DNA of 64,000 nt from Gracilibacillus massiliensis (GTDB lineage: Bacteria; Bacillota; Bacilli; Bacillales; Amphibacillaceae), in assembly GCF_001458115.1 (NCBI RefSeq), contig NZ_CZRP01000012.1, forward strand, positions 620,001 through 684,000, given 5' to 3'. Below the pieces are notes generated by a model, which saw only the letters and a list, made by a program, of their open reading frames with translations, had not been told where the DNA came from and searched no databases. This document shows positions 1-9,202 of the stretch, in pieces; position 1 is the first letter of the stretch, and each line of letters begins with the position of its first letter. Made by a program: the position numbers and the translations under genes.

Positions 1-284
1 CAGATTTACTTGCAACCCACATTAGCAAACAATTAGCTATTCCCACGATAGGAATTGGAGCTGGTAAAAGTTGTGATGGTCAGGTATTAGTTTTTCATGA
101 TATTTTACAATACGGTGTCGAATTCAAACCTTCTTTTGTAAAAGTTTATCATGAGATTGATCACGATATAAAACAAGCTATTAAGCACTATCATAACGAA
201 GTCAAAGACAAAAAATTCCCTGACTCCTCTCATACTTTTGCCATGGATAGACAATTAGCTATTGAGTTAAAATTGGAGGAGTAA
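1..284 (+). CDS. panB: 3-methyl-2-oxobutanoate hydroxymethyltransferase, C-terminal part (5' end outside window)
   Basis: This is the last ~93 codons of PanB, which transfers a hydroxymethyl group to 2-oxoisovalerate in the first committed step of pantothenate synthesis. The reading frame begins at base 3 and contains the PanB C-terminal signature 'AIPTIGIGAG' style segment (here LAIPTIGIGAGKSCDGQ) followed by VFHDILQ. The stop codon at 282-284 overlaps the panC ATG by one base (TAATG), so the two are translationally coupled. The call rests on this signature and on the panC-panD neighbours. Confidence 0.93.
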   Translation, partial: DLLATHISKQLAIPTIGIGAGKSCDGQVLVFHDILQYGVEFKPSFVKVYHEIDHDIKQAIKHYHNEVKDKKFPDSSHTFAMDRQLAIELKLEE

Positions 285-1159
285 TGGTGAAAATAATACG
301 AACAATCGAAGAATTAACTAGCATCACCGGTCAATTAAAAGAAGCAAATAAAACAATTGGATTTGTTCCTACTATGGGTTATTTACATGAAGGCCATACA
401 ACACTTATGGATCAATCTAAAACATATGCAGATATTTTAATCGTTAGCATTTTTGTGAATCCACGTCAATTTGGACCAAACGAAGATTTTGAACGCTATC
501 CTCGTGATGAAAAAACTGATCAAACCATTGCGGCAGAGCATGATGTCGATTATTTATTTATGCCTTCTGTAGATGAAATGTATCCTGGTAATGATGTTGT
601 CACGCTTCACGTAACTGATCGGGTAGATGTCTTATGTGGTAAGAGTCGTCCCAATCATTTTGATGGGGTTGCAACAGTTTTAACCAAATTGTTTCATTTA
701 ACAAGGGCCGATTATGTATTTTTCGGCTTAAAAGACGCGCAGCAAGTAGCAGTCGTAAAAGGGCTTGTTGACACATTTAATTTTCCTGTAAAAATAATAG
801 CCGTTCCAACGGTAAGAGAAGTGGATGGCTTAGCTAAAAGTAGTCGCAATGTCTATTTGTCAGATAAAGAAAGACAAGAAGCTATTTATCTATTTAAAGC
901 CCTAAAAGAGGCTAAACAATTAATTATTGACGGTGAAAAAAATCCTGTTATGATAAAAGAGAAAGTAAAGAAATATATAGAACATCACACTAATGGTAAA
1001 ATAGATTATGTTGATATCTTAACTTTCCCATCATTAGATACAGTGGAAAAGATTAATCAACAAATCATAATTGCAGTTGCTGTTCAGTTTACTAAAGCTA
1101 GACTGATTGATAATATCATTGTGGAACCAAGTGGTACAGTGCCATATGCAATTATTTAG
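284..1159 (+). CDS. panC: Pantothenate synthetase
   Basis: PanC (291 aa) condenses pantoate and beta-alanine with ATP via a pantoyl-adenylate. The class I nucleotidyltransferase motif is visible as MGYLHEGH (about residues 30-37), with [18 protein letters not shown] following, and the second nucleotide-binding motif as KSSRNVYLS near residue 185. Length is normal for the family. The ATG at 284 lies in a TAATG overlap with panB and the panB end supplies the ribosome site (GGAGG at 275-279). It is the middle gene of panBCD, ahead of panD, which makes its beta-alanine substrate. Confidence 0.97.
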   Translation: MVKIIRTIEELTSITGQLKEANKTIGFVPTMGYLHEGHTTLMDQSKTYADILIVSIFVNPRQFGPNEDFERYPRDEKTDQTIAAEHDVDYLFMPSVDEMYPGNDVVTLHVTDRVDVLCGKSRPNHFDGVATVLTKLFHLTRADYVFFGLKDAQQVAVVKGLVDTFNFPVKIIAVPTVREVDGLAKSSRNVYLSDKERQEAIYLFKALKEAKQLIIDGEKNPVMIKEKVKKYIEHHTNGKIDYVDILTFPSLDTVEKINQQIIIAVAVQFTKARLIDNIIVEPSGTVPYAII

Positions 1160-1170
1160 GGGGAAAGAAA

Positions 1171-1554
1171 ATGTTACGAACCATGATGAAATCTAAAATT
1201 CATCGCGCCCGTGTAACAGAAGCAAATTTAAATTATATAGGTAGTATTACCATTGATCAGGATATCATAGAACAGGTTGGCATATTGCCACATGAACAAG
1301 TACAAATAGTCAATAATAATAATGGGGCTCGTTTGGAGACTTATGTTATTGCTGGAAAAAGAGGTAGCAGAGTCTTTTGTTTGAATGGTGCAGCAGCTAG
1401 ACTTGTCCAACCAGGTGATGTTATTATTGTCGTTTCATATGGCATATTGTCAGATGAAGAGCTTGAAACATTCAAACCAAAAGTGGCAGTGATGGATGAA
1501 GATAATAATGTGAAACAGCTATTAGAGCAAGAATCACCATTCACCAGTCTCTAA
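1171..1554 (+). CDS. panD: Aspartate 1-decarboxylase
   Basis: PanD (127 aa) decarboxylates L-aspartate to beta-alanine for pantothenate. It is a pyruvoyl enzyme made as a proenzyme. The self-cleavage site is present as Gly24-Ser25 in [10 protein letters not shown], and the conserved [11 protein letters not shown] and [14 protein letters not shown] segments follow. The start ATG is preceded by AGGGGGAAAG. It is last in the panBCD operon and is followed directly by a hairpin terminator. The cleavage residues are intact, so the enzyme should be active. Confidence 0.97.
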   Translation: MLRTMMKSKIHRARVTEANLNYIGSITIDQDIIEQVGILPHEQVQIVNNNNGARLETYVIAGKRGSRVFCLNGAAARLVQPGDVIIVVSYGILSDEELETFKPKVAVMDEDNNVKQLLEQESPFTSL

Positions 1555-1559
1555 TTACC

Positions 1560-1595
1560 AAACTCTTATCCTCAACCGATAAGAGTTTCTTTTTT
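1560..1595 (+). terminator. Rho-independent terminator of panBCD
   Basis: A perfect 11-bp stem (1560-1570 with 1578-1588, seven-base loop) is followed by a run of seven T. It starts just after the panD stop codon. Confidence 0.9.
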
Positions 1596-1674
1596 AAAAT
1601 CAGCACAAAAAACTAAACTGCGAAGTAACTGTACTGCTCACTTTGAAAATGTGATGAGTGGAACGCAACAGCTC

Positions 1675-1790
1675 CGTCCATTTACTTCGCTTTCTGCGGG
1701 CGTCACCTCAGCCTCCTCAGAAAAGCAAAGAGCGCTTTTCCTGCGGGGTCTTCGGAAGACGCTGATCCCGCAAGAGTCTACGTAAATAAA
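1675..1790 (-). repeat. Intergenic repeat, family B, copy 1
   Basis: GC-richer, non-coding block in the 1600-2133 gap. Read on the minus strand it has the order GTAGACTCTTGCGGGA, GAAGACCCCGCAGGAAAAG, GAGGAGGCTGAGG, GCCCGCAGAAAGCGAAG. The same order of blocks recurs in the other orientation at 1885-2012 and in degenerate form at 15547-15622. I recognise this general pattern as an intergenic repeat common in Bacillaceae genomes; copy number here cannot be judged from one window. Its function is unknown. Confidence 0.7.
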
Positions 1791-1884
1791 CTACGCTTTA
1801 GTAAGAGTTCTACACCTAAAGTAACAGCTGCAATATGGATATCAAAGCTTATTACATCGTATTTGAACAGAATTCTACTCAAAG

Positions 1885-2012
1885 CGGAGGAAAAATGCGA
1901 CACTCCTAGGGGAACAGCACGAGCTGAAGATCCACTTTGGGAAGTGGGCTTCTTCCCAAAGTTAGCTGAGGCCGTGCCCCCGGAAAGGGAGTGTTTTTCC
2001 GTAGCGCTGGAT
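1885..2012 (+). repeat. Intergenic repeat, family B, copy 2
   Basis: Second copy of the family B block, in the opposite orientation to copy 1 and about 95 bp from it. Blocks: GCGACACTCCTAGGGGAACA, GAGCTGAAGATCC, TTAGCTGAGGCCGTGCCC, CCGGAAAGGGAGTG. The inner part folds on itself (CTTTGGGAAG with CTTCCCAAAG). The two inverted copies fill most of the space between panD and dinG. Open reading frames that cross it are by-products of its base composition. Confidence 0.65.
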
Positions 2013-2133
2013 TTACACTCATCTAAATCCTTTATACTAACCGTCACAACATGCTGTTTGTGTTTTTTGTGCAGGTTTAGTTGCTTTTTGGTGAGATATG
2101 GTAGAGTAATTTGAAAGAATCGGGGATGATCTT

Positions 2134-4776
2134 TTGCAAAAATTTGTTGTTATAGATGTAGAAACAACAGGACAATCTGCAACAAAAGGTGATCGAATTA
2201 TCGAACTCGCACTTGTTGTTATTGAAAATAAAGAAATAATAAAACAATACAACCAACTCATAAATCCAGGTCAATCGATTCCATCCTTCATATCCCAATT
2301 AACCACAATTACAGATGAAGACGTGTTGAATCAGCCTATTTTTGAAGAGGTAGTGGATGACTTTAGTGAGTTACTGGCTGATGCTATTCTAGTCGCACAT
2401 AATGTCCCATTCGATTTAACTTTTCTTAATGAAGAATTGGAGCGAGTGGGCAAAGAAAAAATTAATCCGTATGTAGTTGATACGGTGGAGTTAGCAAGAA
2501 TTTTACTGCCAAAAGCACCAAGCTATAAATTAAATGAACTAGCTGAATTTTTATTAATTACACATAACAACCCTCATCGGGCTATATCAGATGCTCTAGT
2601 AACGGCTGATTTATTAATTTTATTATTGAATAAATTAGAAGCATTACCTAATAATGTGATTGAACAATTACTAACATTATCCTCACCACTTAGAACGGAT
2701 CTTGAGTTAATATGTAAATCAGATAAACAAAAAGATAGATCGGATCTGGTAGAATACAGAGGGTTTTCATTAAAGAAACCGAATGAAACTCATCTAAAAA
2801 ACGAAGCAACCGTTAATATTGATTATACAACCTTCATAGAAGATTTTTATAATGAAGATGGAAAATTAGCATCAGCATTTCCATCTTATGAATTACGAAA
2901 AGGACAAGTGTTTATAAGCGAGACTATCTATGATCATTTCCGAAAAAAAGAACATGCCTTAATTGAAGCAGAAACCGGTATAGGAAAAACAATTGGCTAT
3001 TTGATTCCTGCGGTATATGAAGCATTATCTAGCAACGAAAAAGTGGTGATTAGCACCACTAATACTAATTTACAATCACAATTAATCGATCAAGATTTAG
3101 AGAAATTGAATATTCCAATCTCAACAAGTATTGTTAAAGGTAAAAATCACTATTTAAGCTTACAAAAATTTGAGCAATTTTTTCATGATTCTACTCATCG
3201 TTCATATCAAGATACATTATTAAAAGCAATGATCATCATTTGGTTAACAGAAACTTCTTCAGGTGATTTAGATGAGATCCAATTTCCGATCGGGAAACAC
3301 CCTATTTTTTATCAAATCGTCGTCACTAAAGAAAAAGTAAATGATATATGGAAAGACTATTGCTTCTACCGGAGAATGATTGATCAAGCTAACCATGCTA
3401 AGATCGTTGTAACCAATCACGCATTATTAGCAATTGATATGCTGGCTGAGCAAAAAGTATTGCCGAATTATCAGCGATTGATTATCGATGAAGCGCATCA
3501 ATTAGATCAAGTGGCCACCAATTTCTTAGGTGCTTCTTTAAGTTATTTTGAACTTACCGCTCATTTTCAACAATTGGAAAAGAATCACTCGAATTACCCG
3601 GCTTTTTCAAATTTATTAGAAGAGGTCAAATATGAAATTGATCTTTTATTTCGACACTTATTTCAATTTGTAAAAAATGAAAATCAAAAGCAAAAAGCGG
3701 TAACAGACGTTGGAAGACTTAAAGCGGTATGGGAGATAAATAAGCAACCCGAAATCAAAGATATAATTGATCGTGCAAGTTTAATGTTGAAACAATTATC
3801 AGCATTATTAAAGGAAAATGACCAACACGATAAAGAACAACTCATTCACGTACAAGATTTGCTTCAGTTACTTTTAATTAATCGTGATGCTGCATCAGTT
3901 ACGTGGTTAGAAATTGATCAACATGGTGCAGAAAATGCAGTTTTTATTCATCAGGAACCATTCTCCATTCAAAACGAATTACGTAATTTTTTATTTCTGT
4001 CAAAAGAGTCAATAATTTTAATTAGTTCGACACTTACGATGAATCAATCATTCGATTATATAAAAAACAAAATTGGACTAAATGCTTTAACAGCTAATGA
4101 GTACATCGTCGATCACCATTTTGATTATCAAAATAATGTTCAATTGTTCATTCCTGATGATCTTCCAGCCATCCAATATCCTAATAATGAGGATTTTATT
4201 TATGCAATAAATGAAGCGATCATATCGATAGCAGAGCAAACAAAAGGAAGAATGTTGGTACTGTTTACGTCTTATGATATGTTACGTAAAAGTTATTATA
4301 TTCTAAAAGAATCAGAATTATTATCAGACTACATGATTATTGGTCAGGGAGTAACGACAGGGAGTCGTAACCGATTAATCAAACAGTTCCAAGCATTTGA
4401 TCAATCGATATTATTAGGAACAAATGCATATTGGCAAGGAATAGATATTCCTGGAAATGATTTATCTTGCTTAGTGATTGTTAAATTACCATTTCAATCA
4501 CCACAAGATCCAGTTTATATGAAAAAGGCGGACTATTTAAAAAGACAAGGCGTAAATCCTTTTATGCAATTAGCACTACCACAAGCTGTATTGCAGTTCA
4601 AACAAGGATTTGGCCGTTTAATACGAAAAGATAGTGATCATGGACTCATATTTGTATTTGACGAAAGATTGATGACCAAAAAATATGGCAAAACTTTTAT
4701 AAATTCAATACCATCGATCCCGATCAGATATGATAAGATGCAAAACTTGTTAAAACTTGTTGATAAATGGATTTGA
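2134..4776 (+). CDS. dinG: DinG-type exonuclease-helicase
   Basis: 880-aa Firmicute-type DinG. An N-terminal DEDDh 3'-5' exonuclease domain (VIDVETTG at 6-13, HNVPFD near 88, HRAISDALVTADLL near 148) is joined to an XPD-like superfamily 2 helicase domain: Walker A AETGIGKT near 280, DEAH box (IIDEAHQLD) near 449, and motif VI GFGRLIRKD near 828. The helicase part has no four-cysteine iron-sulfur motif, unlike E. coli DinG. It starts with TTG and has only a weak ribosome site (GGGG). Position between panD and the ypmA-ypmB-aspB-asnS group matches B. subtilis. It probably acts on damaged or unusual DNA. I saw no clear LexA box upstream. Confidence 0.93.
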   Translation: MQKFVVIDVETTGQSATKGDRIIELALVVIENKEIIKQYNQLINPGQSIPSFISQLTTITDEDVLNQPIFEEVVDDFSELLADAILVAHNVPFDLTFLNEELERVGKEKINPYVVDTVELARILLPKAPSYKLNELAEFLLITHNNPHRAISDALVTADLLILLLNKLEALPNNVIEQLLTLSSPLRTDLELICKSDKQKDRSDLVEYRGFSLKKPNETHLKNEATVNIDYTTFIEDFYNEDGKLASAFPSYELRKGQVFISETIYDHFRKKEHALIEAETGIGKTIGYLIPAVYEALSSNEKVVISTTNTNLQSQLIDQDLEKLNIPISTSIVKGKNHYLSLQKFEQFFHDSTHRSYQDTLLKAMIIIWLTETSSGDLDEIQFPIGKHPIFYQIVVTKEKVNDIWKDYCFYRRMIDQANHAKIVVTNHALLAIDMLAEQKVLPNYQRLIIDEAHQLDQVATNFLGASLSYFELTAHFQQLEKNHSNYPAFSNLLEEVKYEIDLLFRHLFQFVKNENQKQKAVTDVGRLKAVWEINKQPEIKDIIDRASLMLKQLSALLKENDQHDKEQLIHVQDLLQLLLINRDAASVTWLEIDQHGAENAVFIHQEPFSIQNELRNFLFLSKESIILISSTLTMNQSFDYIKNKIGLNALTANEYIVDHHFDYQNNVQLFIPDDLPAIQYPNNEDFIYAINEAIISIAEQTKGRMLVLFTSYDMLRKSYYILKESELLSDYMIIGQGVTTGSRNRLIKQFQAFDQSILLGTNAYWQGIDIPGNDLSCLVIVKLPFQSPQDPVYMKKADYLKRQGVNPFMQLALPQAVLQFKQGFGRLIRKDSDHGLIFVFDERLMTKKYGKTFINSIPSIPIRYDKMQNLLKLVDKWI

Positions 4777-4835
4777 TAATGTGAGGCATTTTGTGAAAAC
4801 CTACTTATATTATAAAAGAGAAGGTAGGTTTCGGT

Positions 4836-5642
4836 ATGCACAGATTAACTATTCTCCTCGGTGCTGTATTAATAAGTTGCCTAGCACTGTGTAAAACGGC
4901 AGAAGCAATTCCAGAAATTCCCGATTTACAAGCCAATCAATTAGACATTATCTTCTTTAATGTACCCCATGGGGAAGCCAGTTTATTAAAGAACCATGAA
5001 GGAGAGCATATATTAGTTAATACAGCAAGCAAAAGAAGTCAAAAAACATTATATCAACAATTAAGCAAACTACAAGTAGACCAAATAGATACAATTATCA
5101 TAACGAACCAATCGGAAGAGTACACTGGAAATTTATTATATTTCTTGGAGCATTACCAAGTAAAAAAAATTATAATACCCAATCACATGAATGAAAATTT
5201 CTCAGAACATCTCAAAGTGGAAAAGTGGTCAATCAACAGTGGATTTGATTTATGGAAAGATCTTCATATTCAAACACTTGATGAAACCAAAAATGGTGAT
5301 ATATCTTTTTTAATGAATTATGGTCAACAATCGATTTTATTTTTAAATGATAAGGATATCGCAATTGAGCAGAAGCTAATTAAGCAAACGGTAGATGTTG
5401 ACATTTTAAAAGTTGCTGCATTTGGAAGTGGTCACTCACCGTCACAACAATTTCTTGAACATATCGATCCATATATGAGTATTATATTTCCTAGTCAAAC
5501 ACATAAAATTAATGAATCGTTAATAGAACGATTAAATGCCACATGGATTGATGTTTACTTTTTAAAACAGTCTGGAACTGTATTTGTACGCCTAAGTAAG
5601 GATGACTACGAAATTCTAACAGAAAACAGCTCTGTTAGTTAA
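4836..5642 (+). CDS. Secreted metallo-beta-lactamase-fold-like protein, active site degenerate
   Basis: 268 aa with a signal peptide (hydrophobic stretch about 5-20, then TAEA). The rest resembles the extracellular MBL domain of ComEC-type proteins: a start strand LDIIFFNVPHGEASLL in place of the usual DVGQGDA, VNTAS in place of IDTG, and IIITNQSEEYTGN in place of the HxHxDH metal motif, followed by the later FGSGHSPSQQFL element. The metal-binding histidines and aspartates are replaced, so hydrolase activity is unlikely. A short hairpin (4797-4804 with 4824-4831) overlaps its ribosome site. Function unknown; it may have lost catalysis and kept a binding role. Fold assignment is by motif order only. 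Confidence 0.6.
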   Translation: MHRLTILLGAVLISCLALCKTAEAIPEIPDLQANQLDIIFFNVPHGEASLLKNHEGEHILVNTASKRSQKTLYQQLSKLQVDQIDTIIITNQSEEYTGNLLYFLEHYQVKKIIIPNHMNENFSEHLKVEKWSINSGFDLWKDLHIQTLDETKNGDISFLMNYGQQSILFLNDKDIAIEQKLIKQTVDVDILKVAAFGSGHSPSQQFLEHIDPYMSIIFPSQTHKINESLIERLNATWIDVYFLKQSGTVFVRLSKDDYEILTENSSVS

Positions 5643-5740
5643 ACATCTCGATATTTGCGCATATATATTTGAAAATCTTGCAGGTTTTTAGTTGAAAAAA
5701 AAACGAAAGTCTATCAAAATAAAGTATGGAATGTTTTATC

Positions 5741-5887
5741 ACGGTGTAAACGTCCGTAAAACCCCACTTCAAGAGTCGAGCGACAGCAAAGAAGCGAAGT
5801 GGGGGATAAACGGACGCTAACTTCCTGATAAGTTTCGCTAACAATCAGTGGGATTTTAAAACTCCCACTGATTGAAGTCTCACTTTA
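5741..5887 (+). repeat. Two-hairpin intergenic repeat, family A, copy 1
   Basis: Composite element of two hairpins. Hairpin 1: CGTCCGT (5751-5757) and CCCCACTT pair with AAGTGGGG and ACGGACG (5810-5816). Hairpin 2: a perfect 12-bp stem, CAATCAGTGGGA (5842-5853) with its complement at 5863-5874. A nearly complete inverted copy lies at 15623-15763 and a shortened copy at 21950-22044. The right end stops a few bases before the ypmA ribosome site. No coding capacity. Confidence 0.75.
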
Positions 5888-5908
5888 CGAAAGTTGGAGG
5901 TGTCACAA

Positions 5909-6082
5909 ATAGGTCACTCAAAAATAACCACTTTATCAACTGTTCAGTTAGACTATTCAGATGATTTGTATAAAGTTGTCGATAGTTTAAATCGTACACT
6001 TAAAGAGGATGATCTCATGTTTGGACTAACATTAAGCGAGGATAATAATGAAAAAGCTATCTTTACCATTTATCGAACATAA
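5909..6082 (+). CDS. ypmA: YpmA family small protein, apparent ATA start
   Basis: 57-residue homologue of B. subtilis YpmA (DUF4264): the body LSTVQLDYSDDLYKVVDSLN and the end FTIYRT are typical. Function unknown. A perfect GGAGGTG ribosome site occupies 5896-5902. The in-frame codons after it are TCA CAA ATA GGT CAC; ATA at 5909 lies six bases after the site and begins the protein close to where B. subtilis YpmA begins. The only canonical in-frame candidates are TTG (5894) and GTG (5900), which lie in or before the ribosome site. I therefore chose ATA, with TTG 5894 as the fallback. It overlaps ypmB by 35 bases. Confidence 0.75.
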   Translation: MGHSKITTLSTVQLDYSDDLYKVVDSLNRTLKEDDLMFGLTLSEDNNEKAIFTIYRT

Positions 6083-6578
6083 TAAACTTGTCGTAATAGT
6101 CGTTATCAGTATCCTTATAGTAATAGGAGTAAGTTATTATTTTTTCTCTCTCTACCAAGATGTAATGGAGAGTAAAACAAGTGAATTTGAAGACATTGAA
6201 TTACTGGCCATTGATAATACAGATCTCTCTCAAGTACATAGCATTGAAAGATATCATGGCGATCAATTATACTATGTGTTAGATGGCAAGTCCGAAAATA
6301 ATAAAGATGCTTACGTATATGTTTATCAAATTGACGAAGAGTGGCAATTCGATACATTTAGTCAAGAATCTTTATATTCTCAAGATGAGTTATTATCAGA
6401 GTGGCAAGACCGTTGCCAAAATTGTGAATATTTAGGATCTACAATTGGATTGGATAACGATCTGCCCGTATTAGAAATAAAGTATTTTGATCAATCCGAA
6501 AGACTCGTTTATGAACATGTTTTATTAGATGATAAATCGAATTATCGATTAACATTAACTCCCTCATTTCAACAATAG
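6048..6578 (+). CDS. ypmB: YpmB family membrane-anchored protein (DUF5590)
   Basis: 176 aa with one N-terminal membrane segment (about residues 14-34, LVVIVVISILIVIGVSYYFF) and an extracytoplasmic domain. Identified by position between ypmA and aspB and by its size and topology, as in B. subtilis. Function unknown. The ATG lies inside the end of ypmA, with its ribosome site GCGAGGA in the ypmA coding sequence, which suggests translational coupling. Confidence 0.8.
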   Translation: MKKLSLPFIEHNKLVVIVVISILIVIGVSYYFFSLYQDVMESKTSEFEDIELLAIDNTDLSQVHSIERYHGDQLYYVLDGKSENNKDAYVYVYQIDEEWQFDTFSQESLYSQDELLSEWQDRCQNCEYLGSTIGLDNDLPVLEIKYFDQSERLVYEHVLLDDKSNYRLTLTPSFQQ

Positions 6579-6594
6579 AAAGGTGATAAAAACA

Positions 6595-7776
6595 ATGGAA
6601 TTGGCAAACAGAGTACAAACATTAACTCCTTCATCTACTTTAGCTATTACAGCAAAAGCAAAAGAATTAAAACAAGCTGGTCATGACGTAATCGGCTTAG
6701 GTGCTGGAGAACCAGATTTCAACACCCCTGAACCTATCCTAAAAGCTGCAGCTAACGCAATGTATGATGGCTTTACAAAGTATACTCCAGCTGGGGGAAC
6801 AGTTGGTTTAAAACAAGCGATTCAACAGAAAATGAAAGAAGATCAAAATCTTTCTTATGACTTAGATCAAATTATCGTTACCATTGGAGCCAAACACGCG
6901 CTATATACTCTTTTCCAAGTACTATTAAATAAAGAGGATGAAGTGATTGTTCCAACACCATATTGGGTAAGTTATCCAGAGCAAATTAAATTAGCAGAAG
7001 GAAAACCAGTGTTTGTTGATGCACAAGAGTCAAATGAATTCAAATTAACTCCTGAGCAATTAGAACAAGCAATTACAGACAAAACAAGAGCAGTTATTTT
7101 AAATTCTCCAAGTAATCCTACTGGTGTAATGTATGAAAAAGAGGAATTAGAAGCATTAGGTAAAGTATGTTTAAAACATAATATTTTAATTGTTTCTGAT
7201 GAAATTTACGAAAAACTAACATATACATCAACAAAACATGTTTCTATTGCAGAAATCTCTCCAGAACTAAAAGAACAAACCGTGATTATTAATGGTGTAT
7301 CTAAATCTCATTCGATGACAGGTTGGAGAATTGGTTATGCAGTTGGTAATAAACAAATTATTAAAGCAATGACCAATTTGGCATCCCATTCCACATCGAA
7401 TCCTACATCTATTGCACAGGTTGCGGCTGAAGCGGCTTATACAGGCTCACAGGAACCAGTACAAGAGATGAAAGAAGCGTTTAGTGAAAGACTAGAAAAA
7501 TTGTACGAATGGTTAGTGGCAATTCCAGGAATTGAATGTGTAAAACCTAAAGGAGCATTTTATTTATTTCCAAATGTTAAGAAAGCAGTAGAATTGAACG
7601 GGTTTGATTCAGTTGATGATTGGGTTAAGGCATTATTGGAAGAAGAAAAAGTAGCCCTTGTTCCTGGTTCTGGTTTTGGTGCGCCAAATAACGTAAGACT
7701 TTCTTATGCTATTTCACTAGACCAACTAGAAGATGCAGCAAACCGCATTAAACGTTTTGTTGAAAATCATCAATAA
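6595..7776 (+). CDS. aspB: Aspartate/aromatic aminotransferase, class I
   Basis: 393-aa PLP-dependent transaminase, subgroup Ib, interconverting aspartate and oxaloacetate. Visible motifs: GAGEPDFNTPE near 38, NSPSNPTG (about 170), SDEIYEKL, and the PLP lysine in GVSKSHSMTGWRIGY (about 237). The start is ATG 6595, eight bases after AAAGGTGA; a GTG twelve bases upstream overlaps that site and is unlikely. It follows ypmB by 17 bases and precedes asnS, so aspartate formation and asparaginyl-tRNA synthesis sit in one unit. Confidence 0.95.
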   Translation: MELANRVQTLTPSSTLAITAKAKELKQAGHDVIGLGAGEPDFNTPEPILKAAANAMYDGFTKYTPAGGTVGLKQAIQQKMKEDQNLSYDLDQIIVTIGAKHALYTLFQVLLNKEDEVIVPTPYWVSYPEQIKLAEGKPVFVDAQESNEFKLTPEQLEQAITDKTRAVILNSPSNPTGVMYEKEELEALGKVCLKHNILIVSDEIYEKLTYTSTKHVSIAEISPELKEQTVIINGVSKSHSMTGWRIGYAVGNKQIIKAMTNLASHSTSNPTSIAQVAAEAAYTGSQEPVQEMKEAFSERLEKLYEWLVAIPGIECVKPKGAFYLFPNVKKAVELNGFDSVDDWVKALLEEEKVALVPGSGFGAPNNVRLSYAISLDQLEDAANRIKRFVENHQ

Positions 7777-7796
7777 CAGGTTGTGGAGGATGAGAA

Positions 7797-9089
7797 ATGA
7801 AAACAACAATTAGCCAATCAGCGACATATCTAAATCAAGAGGTAACGTTAGGAGTATGGCTTGCTAACAAACGCTCAAGTGGTAAAATTGCCTTTTTACA
7901 ACTGCGTGATGGTACAGGTTTTATTCAAGGAGTAGTAGTGAAAGCGGATGTTACGGAAGAAGTCTTCGATTTAGCTAAATCCCTAACACAAGAATCTTCT
8001 CTATATGTAACCGGCAAGATAGTAGAGGATACTCGTTCACCTTTTGGATATGAAATGCAAGTAAAAGATATTGAGTTGATTCATGAATCAAACGATTATC
8101 CAATCACACCAAAAGAACATGGACCAGAGTTCTTAATGGATCATCGTCATTTATGGCTGCGTTCCAAAAAACAACACGCTATCATGAAAATAAGAAACCA
8201 AATTATTCAAGCGACCTATCAATTTTTTCAGCAAGAAGGTTTTATTAAAATTGATCCGCCTATCTTAACAAGTGCGGCAGCAGAAGGTACGACAGAGTTA
8301 TTCCATACACAATATTTTGATGAAGAAGCCTATCTCTCTCAAAGTGGACAGTTGTATATGGAAGCAGCTGCAATGGCTCTTGGACGTGTTTTCTCCTTTG
8401 GTCCTACATTTAGGGCCGAAAAGTCGAAAACAAGAAGACATCTAATTGAATTTTGGATGATTGAACCAGAGATGGCATTTGTCACCCATGAAGAGAGTCT
8501 GGATATACAAGAGGATTATGTGCATTTTATTGTAGAATCTGTCTTAGCTCATTGTAAATTAGAACTAAGCACGTTAGAACGTGATATTGATTCATTAAAA
8601 AAAGTGTTAAAACCTTTTCCGCGTATCACGTATGACGATGCGATCGACATACTAAAAGAAAAAGGTTTTACAGATATAAAATGGGGCGAAGATTTTGGTG
8701 CCCCACATGAAACAGCGATTGCCGAAAGCTTTGAACAACCAGTGTTTATTACCCATTATCCAAAAGATATTAAAGCCTTTTACATGAAACCTGACCCTAA
8801 TCGTGATGATGTCGTTTTATGTGCAGATCTGATTGCGCCGGAAGGATATGGTGAAATCATTGGTGGATCTGCTCGAATTGACGACCTTACTTTAATGGAA
8901 CAACGTTATCAAGAGCATCAACTATCAACTGAAGCATATGGATGGTATCTTGATCTACGTAAATATGGCAGTGTTCCACATGCTGGTTTTGGTTTAGGAC
9001 TAGAAAGAACGGTAGCATGGATTAGTGGCGTAGAGCATGTGAGAGAGACCATTCCATTTCCAAGATTATTAAATCGATTATATCCTTAA
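7797..9089 (+). CDS. asnS: Asparaginyl-tRNA synthetase
   Basis: 430-aa class IIb synthetase charging tRNA-Asn. An N-terminal OB-fold anticodon-binding domain (1-105, [20 protein letters not shown]) precedes the catalytic core with motif 2 ([20 protein letters not shown]) and motif 3 ([13 protein letters not shown]). A ribosome site GGAGG lies eight bases before the ATG. It ends the ypmA-ypmB-aspB-asnS run and is followed by a strong terminator. No T-box leader is seen in front of it. Confidence 0.97.
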   Translation: MKTTISQSATYLNQEVTLGVWLANKRSSGKIAFLQLRDGTGFIQGVVVKADVTEEVFDLAKSLTQESSLYVTGKIVEDTRSPFGYEMQVKDIELIHESNDYPITPKEHGPEFLMDHRHLWLRSKKQHAIMKIRNQIIQATYQFFQQEGFIKIDPPILTSAAAEGTTELFHTQYFDEEAYLSQSGQLYMEAAAMALGRVFSFGPTFRAEKSKTRRHLIEFWMIEPEMAFVTHEESLDIQEDYVHFIVESVLAHCKLELSTLERDIDSLKKVLKPFPRITYDDAIDILKEKGFTDIKWGEDFGAPHETAIAESFEQPVFITHYPKDIKAFYMKPDPNRDDVVLCADLIAPEGYGEIIGGSARIDDLTLMEQRYQEHQLSTEAYGWYLDLRKYGSVPHAGFGLGLERTVAWISGVEHVRETIPFPRLLNRLYP

Positions 9090-9121
9090 ATAGTAAATGG
9101 AGATAATGATCAGTGTGATAG

Positions 9122-9166
9122 AGTATAATCCTTTGCAATCCGTTGTAAAGGATTATACTATTTTAA
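9122..9166 (+). terminator. Rho-independent terminator after asnS
   Basis: 17-bp stem with one G-U pair (9122-9138 with 9143-9159), TCCG tetraloop, then ATTTTAAT. Confidence 0.85.
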
Positions 9167-9202
9167 TATGTTATTTTATTCAATAGAAGGTGGCCTCATA
9201 CA

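Noticed and set aside
1778-2114. Open reading frames of 83-89 codons on both strands upstream of dinG
   Set aside because: They lie in the family B repeats, have no ribosome site and no recognisable product.
2013-2133. LexA box upstream of dinG
   Set aside because: No GAAC-N4-GTTC-like sequence was seen in the region between the repeats and the start codon, so damage control of dinG is not supported here.
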